NCBI GenBank assembly: GCA_017477185.1
Contig: JAFUXF010000042.1
Span: forward strand, 1 to 64,000
Direction: 5' to 3'
Length of the DNA: 64,000 bases
Origin: Alphaproteobacteria bacterium
Lineage (GTDB): Bacteria > Pseudomonadota > Alphaproteobacteria > RF32 > CAG-239
Below, piece after piece: positions 58,743 through 64,000 of this stretch. Position 1 is the stretch's first letter. Each line of letters opens with the position of its first letter. Both the position numbers and the translations under genes were made by a program. The notes under the pieces were generated by a model. The model made no database searches. It was not told where the DNA came from and saw only the letters and a list, made by a program, of their open reading frames with translations.

Positions 58743-60074
58743 ATTTTTGATGATTTCTTGAGTTACTTTTTGGGCATCGCCAAATAGCATGATAGTATTA
58801 TCCGCATAAAATAATGGATTATCAATCCCTGAATAACCGGTAGCTAATGAACGTTTGACGATAAAGACTGTTTTGGCAAGTCCGGCTTCGAGAATCGGCA
58901 TACCATAGATTGCTGAATTAGGATCAGTCTTTGCTAAAGGATTGACAATGTCATTAGCTCCGATAATGTAAGCAACATCTGTGCTCGAAAATTCACTGTT
59001 GATATCTGTCAGACCGTAGATGTTTTCATAAGGCACATTGGCTTCTGCCAGTAGAACATTCATGTGTCCTGGCATTCGTCCGGCAACAGGGTGAATTGCG
59101 AATTTGACATCAACAGAATATTTTTGATGAAGAATTTCTGCTAATTGTTGGAGAGTGTGTTGTGCTTGGGCAACTGCCATACCATAGCCCGGGACAATGA
59201 TAATTTTGCGTGAATTTTCCATAATAAATGCTGCTTCAGATGGCGAGCCGGTTCGGACTTCTTGGTGAGGGTGGGGAGAGTAGCTTAACTTTTCAATTTT
59301 TGAAGAGAATAAAACCTGAAGTAATTTGCGATTCATGGCTTTACACATGATGTAAGCCAAGATGCTGCCGCTTACCCCGATAAGCGCACCGGTAATAATC
59401 AGCAGCGGATTACCCAAAACAAATCCGATTGCTGCAGAATCTAATCCTGAGGCGGCATTGAGCAGGGCAATAATAATTGGCATATCAGCACCGCCGATTT
59501 TGAGTGTTAAGGTTATTCCCAGTAATCCGGCAAAAGCTGATAAAATATAAAATTCGTTATTGTTTGGGAGATGTGAGTAATCCAAAAGTGCCAGTAACAT
59601 GACGGTGAAAATAGCTAAGTTCAGACGTTGAGTCAGAAAAGAAAAATTATCTTTAACCAAACCTTGCAGTTTTAGAAAAGCAATTAGTGAGCCGGTAAAT
59701 GTAAATATACCCAGAGCCGAGCCGATAGGGGTATCAAACGGGTCAATCTTATCCTCTAATACAGCACACACTGCGGTTAAAAAAGCTGAAAGTCCTCCGA
59801 ATCCGTTGAATGCGGCAATTGTTTGTGGTAATTGCGTCATTTGTATATGTTGTGCAATAAAAATGCCAATAAGTGTGCCGATTACAATGACCAACAGCAC
59901 TGTAAAACGTTGAGGGCTATAAATGAGTGATAGGGTTAAGGCTAAGCACATTCCTAAAATACCAAGTAAATTACTGCGGTGTGCTGTGTGTGGAAAAGTT
60001 AGTCCTCTTAAAGCAAAAATAAAAAGGCTTGAAACAGCTAAATTAACTAATGTCATGCTATTTGCTTCCATCAC
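58725..60074 (-). CDS. pntB: NAD(P) transhydrogenase subunit beta
   Basis: 449 residues. About nine membrane segments in the N-terminal half are followed by the NADP(H)-binding domain III (about 280-449), with VPGYGMAVAQAQH, VKFAIHPVAGRMPGHMNVLLAEA and YIIGANDIVNP. The complex uses the proton gradient to reduce NADP with NADH. The start lies 4 bases inside the pntAB gene (ATGA). An ATG six codons later (MTLVNL) is an alternative. Together the three pnt genes are the split-alpha form found in Rhodospirillum-like bacteria. Confidence 0.94.
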   Translation of the reverse strand: MMEANSMTLVNLAVSSLFIFALRGLTFPHTAHRSNLLGILGMCLALTLSLIYSPQRFTVLLVIVIGTLIGIFIAQHIQMTQLPQTIAAFNGFGGLSAFLTAVCAVLEDKIDPFDTPIGSALGIFTFTGSLIAFLKLQGLVKDNFSFLTQRLNLAIFTVMLLALLDYSHLPNNNEFYILSAFAGLLGITLTLKIGGADMPIIIALLNAASGLDSAAIGFVLGNPLLIITGALIGVSGSILAYIMCKAMNRKLLQVLFSSKIEKLSYSPHPHQEVRTGSPSEAAFIMENSRKIIIVPGYGMAVAQAQHTLQQLAEILHQKYSVDVKFAIHPVAGRMPGHMNVLLAEANVPYENIYGLTDINSEFSSTDVAYIIGANDIVNPLAKTDPNSAIYGMPILEAGLAKTVFIVKRSLATGYSGIDNPLFYADNTIMLFGDAQKVTQEIIKNLEHQQ

Positions 60075-60364
60075 TTGTTATCCCTTGTTTTTTTCTTTTG
60101 AAACATTTCTAGCATACGCTGAGAAATAGCAAAACCGCCGAAAATGTTGATTGCAGCTAATAAGGCAGCCATGAAACCGATAATGCGAACATCAAGTGAT
60201 GGGGCGTCATTGATGACCTCAATTGAGCCGAGAATAACTATTCCGGAAATAGCATTAGAAACACTCATCAATGGGGCATGCAAGGATGGGGTAATTCCCC
60301 AGACAATATAGTATCCGATAAATCCGGATAAAATAAAAATCATGATTTCTGTATTTAAATCCAT
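60071..60364 (-). CDS. pntAB: NAD(P) transhydrogenase subunit alpha, membrane part
   Basis: 97 residues with three hydrophobic segments (IMIFILSGFIGYYIVWGI, the SNAISGIVILGSI block, and FMAALLAAINIFGGF). It corresponds to the C-terminal membrane part of the E. coli PntA and is a separate polypeptide here. The last bases overlap pntB by 4 and the gene starts 1 base after pntAA, so all three are tightly coupled. Confidence 0.92.
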   Translation of the reverse strand: MDLNTEIMIFILSGFIGYYIVWGITPSLHAPLMSVSNAISGIVILGSIEVINDAPSLDVRIIGFMAALLAAINIFGGFAISQRMLEMFQKKKTRDNK

Positions 60365-60365
60365 G

Positions 60366-61394
60366 TTATTCTCCTGAAAGGTGTGGATGACAAAATTTGC
60401 TATGGCAGCAAATCAGGGTTTTGCAAATAATTTCATCTTGAAAATCAGGAGAAAGTTGATTGTTTTTGATGAGTAATTTGCAAAAATTAAAAATGTTTTC
60501 CGAATAAAGTATGCTGGCAGAGCGTGGAATGCGGCGCACCAAATAACTGTCTTGAATCAATTTGATATTCGGAGAGAGGTATTCTTTGCTGATATTTCCG
60601 CCACCGGCGGCAGCCAAATCTATAATAATACAGCAAGGAGAAAGAGCTTTGAGTTGCTCGGGAGTTAATAATTTTGGGGCAAGTTTTCCTTTGGGTTGTG
60701 CAGAAGTAATAAGAAGCTGAATTGAACTTAAAAAGTCATTACTTATATTTTTTATAAAAGTTGCTCCCAGTGATTGAGCTTGTTCTTCAGTTTCAACACG
60801 GTTATCATAAACATATACTTGTGCACCGAGGCGGCGTGCGGTAGCAACTGCCTGCAGACCGGCAACGCCAAGCCCCATGATGAGAACTTTTAGCGGTGGT
60901 AGACTACCGGCGGCTGTGATCATCAGGGGAAATGCGCTATGGCAGTTTGCCGCTCCTATGATAACAGCCATATAGCCATCCAGATTGTTTTGCGAGGATA
61001 GAATATCCATACTTTGTGCTCGTGAGATACGGGGAATTAAATCTAAAGCAAATAAATTTATGCGTGCTTTGGAAAAAAGCTGGACTTTTTTCTGCAAATT
61101 ATCATATTGCATATTACAAATCAGAGTTTGGTGCGGAGCAAAATTTTTGAGTTCTTTTTCTTCAGGAGAACATATTTTTAAAATAATGTCCGCTTGTTGG
61201 TAAGTTTCAGTTGCATTTTTGCAAATTTTTGCACCGGCTTGTCGATAGTCTTCATCACAAAATCCGGCACATTGCCCTGCATTCTTTTCAACTTGCACAG
61301 TAATGTCTGCTTTTGTAAAATCAGCTATGTGTTTAGGAATAAGCGCAACGCGTGTTTCATGTGGGGTTGTTTCTTTTGCAACAGCGATTAACAT
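60366..61394 (-). CDS. pntAA: NAD(P) transhydrogenase subunit alpha, NAD-binding part
   Basis: 342 residues. The soluble NAD(H)-binding domain I: start AVAKETTPHETRVALIP, mid-region SSQNNLDGYMAVIIGA, Rossmann motif VLIMGLGVAGLQAVATARRLGA, then VYDNR. It hands hydride to PntB. AAGGAG precedes the ATG. Usual length is about 370-380, so this is slightly short at the C-terminus, which ends SGE just before the next gene. Confidence 0.92.
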   Translation of the reverse strand: MLIAVAKETTPHETRVALIPKHIADFTKADITVQVEKNAGQCAGFCDEDYRQAGAKICKNATETYQQADIILKICSPEEKELKNFAPHQTLICNMQYDNLQKKVQLFSKARINLFALDLIPRISRAQSMDILSSQNNLDGYMAVIIGAANCHSAFPLMITAAGSLPPLKVLIMGLGVAGLQAVATARRLGAQVYVYDNRVETEEQAQSLGATFIKNISNDFLSSIQLLITSAQPKGKLAPKLLTPEQLKALSPCCIIIDLAAAGGGNISKEYLSPNIKLIQDSYLVRRIPRSASILYSENIFNFCKLLIKNNQLSPDFQDEIICKTLICCHSKFCHPHLSGE

Positions 61395-61469
61395 TATATA
61401 AAAAACTCCTTGCCAGATGTTTCGGCTATTGATTTAATAGGAAACAAATGTTTTTCAATGTGAGGAAAG

Positions 61470-62006
61470 ATGAAAAATTTGTATGAATTGGCGGTGATTT
61501 TTTTTCGAATCGGTTGCTTTATGTTTGGCGGCGGGTCAGCAATGTTACCTTTGTTACAAGAAGAATTGGTTACTAAAAGGCATTGGTTGAGTGAAGAAAA
61601 AATAATGGATTATTACAGTCTCAGTCAGTCGACCCCAGGGATTATTGCTGTTAACGTGGCAACATTTACAGGGTACGATAGAGCCGGTTTAACAGGTGCT
61701 GTTGTGGCAACATTTGCTTTAATTACAGCCCCTTTTATTATTATTTTATCTTTGGCAAATATATTGGCACTTTATATGTCAAATCCTTATGTTGCAAAAG
61801 CATTTGAAGGAATACGCATTGTTGTTGTTCCGTTAATTGCAGAGGCGGTCTGCCGTTTGTGGCCGTCTGCTGTTAAAAGCAAATGGGATGTTCTTTCTTT
61901 TGCGGTGGCTTTAGGTTTGGCTGTTGCCGGTGTGTCCGTTATTATGATTATGGGTTTGTTTTGTTTAATAGGGCTTGCTCGTGGCTGGAAGCGAGGCTGG
62001 AAATGA
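61470..62006 (+). CDS. chrA: Chromate transporter family protein, first half
   Basis: 178 residues, one CHR domain with about 5-6 membrane segments. Motifs: FRIGCFMFGGGSAMLPLLQEE and SQSTPGIIAVNVATFTGYDRAG. Short CHR proteins act as heterologous pairs, matching the N-terminal half of long ChrA. AGGAAAG precedes the ATG. The next gene starts inside its stop (ATGA), so the split is by design rather than a frameshift. Whether the substrate is chromate or sulfate is not known. Confidence 0.88.
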   Translation: MKNLYELAVIFFRIGCFMFGGGSAMLPLLQEELVTKRHWLSEEKIMDYYSLSQSTPGIIAVNVATFTGYDRAGLTGAVVATFALITAPFIIILSLANILALYMSNPYVAKAFEGIRIVVVPLIAEAVCRLWPSAVKSKWDVLSFAVALGLAVAGVSVIMIMGLFCLIGLARGWKRGWK

Positions 62007-62518
62007 TATATCTTACGTTGTTTTGGGAATTTTTTAAAATCGGCTTATTGGCTATCGGTGGTGGATTGGTCACTATTCCTTTTTTGTATGATTTAACAGC
62101 TCAGTACCCATGGTTTACCTCTCAAGAATTGACGGATATGATTGCCGTTTCCGAATCGACACCGGGGCCGATTGGGGTTAATATGGCTACCTTTGCCGGT
62201 TTTCGTGCTGCCGGAATTGGTGGCGGTTTTATTGCTACGCTCGGGTTGTTAACGCCCTCATTGATTATTATTGTCTTACTGGCGCGCTATTTGAAAAGCC
62301 ATTCTGATAGTTTGGTCTTTGCTACTCTCCTTAATGCCGTCCGTCCTGTAGCATTGGCTTTAATTTGCTCCGGCGGTGTTTTTATCGGACGTTCTATTGT
62401 AACGGATTGGACAATCGGAGCGTTAGCAATGGGGGCGTTTGTGGTTATTCATTTTTGGAGAATCAGTCCGATTATTTACATTTGTTTAGGGCTTATCGGT
62501 GGGTTGTTGTTTGCATAA
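62003..62518 (+). CDS. chrA: Chromate transporter family protein, second half
   Basis: 171 residues from the ATG at 62003; the longer upstream frame overlaps its neighbour. The second CHR domain: FFKIGLLAIGGGLVTIPFL and SESTPGPIGVNMATFAGF, parallel to the motifs of the first half. About 5-6 membrane segments. Coupled to the first gene by the ATGA overlap. A terminator follows directly. Confidence 0.88.
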   Translation: MIYLTLFWEFFKIGLLAIGGGLVTIPFLYDLTAQYPWFTSQELTDMIAVSESTPGPIGVNMATFAGFRAAGIGGGFIATLGLLTPSLIIIVLLARYLKSHSDSLVFATLLNAVRPVALALICSGGVFIGRSIVTDWTIGALAMGAFVVIHFWRISPIIYICLGLIGGLLFA

Positions 62519-62556
62519 AAAAACCTTATTACCTAAGTGGTAACAAGGTTTTTTTA
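62517..62556. terminator. Bidirectional terminator
   Basis: AAACCTTATTACC and GGTAACAAGGTTT pair with one mismatch and have A/T runs at both ends. It separates the convergent chrA pair and lysozyme gene. Confidence 0.83.
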
Positions 62557-62557
62557 T

Positions 62558-63442
62558 TTAGATTAAGGCTCTGACATTATTTTTATCAGAGTGATTCTTT
62601 TGCAAGAACTCTCTGACTTTCTTTTCACTATAATCGTGCGTCCAGTAAGGACCACGACGGTTTTTATAGTAAAAGCTTATGTTGAAGCCTTTATTTTTCT
62701 CATAGAACCTTTTGGGTTCAAGATTGAGGATATCCTCGGTCGTGATAAGACCTTGATATATAGCCCCCTCGATCCAGTGCCTTTTAGGCAATCCGCTGGC
62801 TAATTTTCCTGCAGAACAGCGATAGCCGTTCATGCAAATGGCTGTTTCCTCGTCACTCTTGCCGGTGTTGATGGCAAGCAGGAAGGATGAAGGCTGTACA
62901 TCTACCCATACGGTCTTTTTCTTGGTAACTTTTTTGCCTTTTTTGTTTTTTGCAGTTACCTTGACCGTCTTTGGCTTTTGCAGGACTTTACCATCCTTGG
63001 TATGCCCTGAGAAGCTCTCACCGCCAACGTTATAGATGAAGGAACAGGTTCCTATCATCTGCTCTTTGGAGAGCTTGCGGGTGACATACTTCTCGATCCA
63101 CGGCCAGACGTGTGTGTCGTAGTGAGCATATACGTCCTTCTTTGCCTCAGTCAAAGAGATGGTGGCATCTCGTTTGGTGACGCGCTTGCCATTGCGGTGG
63201 ATTGTAGAGCCAAAGCCTTGAGTCCACTTAGCTCCACAATGGTAAGGGTTTTTATGGAAACCCTCAACGAGAGCGGTCACAGCCAGGAGATCCTCACGGA
63301 CATCCTCATAACATTGCCTGTTGTGTTCACAAACACTGGTTGGCAATGTATCATTTTCGGAGCGGTTGGAACATTTCCAAACCACTACGCCTACAAGAAC
63401 GATTATCACCACTCTTGTAAGATTATATAATACTTTCTTCAT
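62558..63442 (-). CDS. Membrane-anchored phage-type lysozyme (GH24)
   Basis: 294 residues. An N-terminal membrane anchor (VVIIVLVGVVVW, about 11-22) leads to a T4-type lysozyme domain beginning EGFHKNPYHCGAKWTQGFGST. The catalytic glutamate is E60; the usual aspartate is replaced by C69, as in some phage endolysins, and T74 follows one residue earlier than usual. A Lys-rich insertion (about 148-175, VTAKNKKGKKVTKKK) interrupts the domain. It would cut peptidoglycan from the periplasmic side. Codon use is GC-richer than the neighbours, and there is no Shine-Dalgarno sequence, so a transferred gene is likely. Confidence 0.82.
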   Translation of the reverse strand: MKKVLYNLTRVVIIVLVGVVVWKCSNRSENDTLPTSVCEHNRQCYEDVREDLLAVTALVEGFHKNPYHCGAKWTQGFGSTIHRNGKRVTKRDATISLTEAKKDVYAHYDTHVWPWIEKYVTRKLSKEQMIGTCSFIYNVGGESFSGHTKDGKVLQKPKTVKVTAKNKKGKKVTKKKTVWVDVQPSSFLLAINTGKSDEETAICMNGYRCSAGKLASGLPKRHWIEGAIYQGLITTEDILNLEPKRFYEKNKGFNISFYYKNRRGPYWTHDYSEKKVREFLQKNHSDKNNVRALI

Positions 63443-63462
63443 AATTTGTGTTTTATGCTTTG

Positions 63463-63491
63463 ATATTAGCAGATTTTTGATGACAAGTCAA
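63463..63491 (-). promoter_or_regulatory. Promoter of the lysozyme gene
   Basis: On the minus strand TTGACT (63486-63491), 17 bp, TAATAT (63463-63468). The start codon is about 20 bases downstream. Confidence 0.62.
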
Positions 63492-63634
63492 TAAATTTTT
63501 GACAGAATTTCAAAAAAATATTTGACAGAAGACATAAAATGTGGTATTTATATTTTTCAGAGAAATATAATTAGCATTTATTAATCACCCGCTTGAAGCA
63601 AATTTTGCTGATAGTGGCCTAAAATATTTTTTAT

Positions 63635-64000
63635 ATGATAAAAAAAATAAAAGAACTCCTTTCCAAAGAAGGTTGGTGGAAAGGGGAAGTTACAATTCCG
63701 TACAACCTTATGTGGCTCATCGTTGTAATCGGCATTATTCTGTTGCCGGTGGTGCTCGCAGTTGTTGTGGCAGCTGCTCTTCTCTATGCAATCTGGTGGC
63801 TTGCTGGCAAGCTTTTGGATGCTTTTATTGCTTTCTGGAAGTGGCTGTTGCCCTTCCTGCTTGCCTTCTGGGTATGGCTCAAGGGCTTGTTCAAATTCAA
63901 GCCGCGTGAGAAAAAGTCAGAAGAGAAAAAGGAAAAGAAGAATAACTGGTGGTGGCTCTTGCTGCTCCTGCTTCTGCTCTTACTTCTTCTGTGGCTCTTC
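63635..64000 (+). CDS. Trp/Leu-rich membrane protein, 3' end outside the window
   Basis: An open frame from the ATG at 63635 runs off the window edge (122 codons seen, no stop). Hydrophobic segments at about 25-55 and 60-85 are followed by a charged linker (KFKPREKKSEEKKEKK) and a Leu-rich stretch that begins NNWWWLLLL and continues to the window end. The frame uses many C/G-ending codons (CTC, CTG, GTG, TGG), unlike its neighbours. No Shine-Dalgarno sequence; the leader is AAAATATTTTTTAT. It lies divergent from the lysozyme gene, about 190 bp away. Not recognised. Confidence 0.65.
   Translation, partial: MIKKIKELLSKEGWWKGEVTIPYNLMWLIVVIGIILLPVVLAVVVAAALLYAIWWLAGKLLDAFIAFWKWLLPFLLAFWVWLKGLFKFKPREKKSEEKKEKKNNWWWLLLLLLLLLLLLWLF

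Noticed and set aside
61470-62518. Two short chrA genes as one gene broken by a frameshift
   Set aside because: Each half has its own complete CHR domain and they are joined by a clean ATGA overlap; paired short CHR proteins are a known form.
63673-63909. Open frame of 78 codons at the right end
   Set aside because: It is in a different frame from the Leu/Trp-rich membrane protein and reads as a shadow of it.

Overview
The window is one continuous, low-GC stretch of a bacterial chromosome. Gene content points to an alphaproteobacterium: a DUF465 protein ending in PNIIA, a DUF2336 protein, a Tim44-like protein beside mltA and divergent from secB, a three-gene pntAA/pntAB/pntB transhydrogenase, acpP-fabF-mltG, mtaB-ftsY, and a RecA that reads as alphaproteobacterial. 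AT-rich codon use, a chlamydia-like arginine decarboxylase/antiporter pair and a bacteroidete-like hppA suggest a host- or gut-associated lineage. That last step is inference; no marker here names the species.

Layout. 1-710: 3' end of a 5S rRNA, its terminator, a structured RNA locus and a small XRE regulator. 713-4185: arginine decarboxylase with its antiporter, then an orphan protein with an internal duplication. 4310-8027: FadL-like porin divergent from an Aas-type acyltransferase/acyl-ACP synthetase. 8060-12688: two tandem degenerate EAL proteins, recA, a YgjP-like metallopeptidase. 12654-18318: two YcgN-like proteins, a Cys-rich protein, a putative small RNA with three similar hairpins, pfkA, DUF465, two orphans, dnaB. 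18493-22211: rpmB, hppA, a second structured RNA locus with a second XRE regulator. 22216-25729: smr/membrane protein/mltA/tim44 operon divergent from secB. 25829-31737: rimP-nusA-ylxR-infB-rbfA. 31833-35209: orphans, a chagasin-like inhibitor, a glutaredoxin-like lipoprotein and a 44-residue zinc ribbon. 35237-41668: uppP, a CheY-like receiver, an M23 peptidase, xseA, ftsY, mtaB, ldh. 42371-45664: acpP, fabF, mltG and two more carrier proteins. 45704-52521: DUF2769, HD-GYP, DUF2336, Bax-like, Nfu, DUF2333, murJ. 52729-57483: an orphan, a PfkB-family kinase, palindromic repeats, a Mur ligase. 57583-64000: TetR with a membrane metalloprotease-like protein, pnt, split chromate transporter, a phage-type lysozyme and a membrane protein cut by the window edge.

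Most of the window is core housekeeping: translation initiation (rimP to rbfA), replication and repair (dnaB, recA, xseA), cell-envelope turnover (mltA, mltG, uppP, murJ, M23, Bax-like, Mur ligase), lipid metabolism (acpP, fabF, aas, fadL) and membrane energetics (hppA, pnt). The unusual content lies between genes. There is (i) a family of large palindromes with a shared GTAC-spacer-GTAC core but copy-specific arms, at 27880, 31069, 31200, 54382 and 54506; (ii) two structured RNA loci of similar architecture, each ending in a terminator just before an XRE gene and carrying a CU-rich segment able to pair with that gene's Shine-Dalgarno region; (iii) a putative small RNA with three hairpins sharing one loop sequence at about 13542-13760. 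A scattered set of orphan genes lacks a Shine-Dalgarno sequence and has short AT-rich leaders; several of them also use more C/G-ending codons than their neighbours, which suggests recent acquisition.
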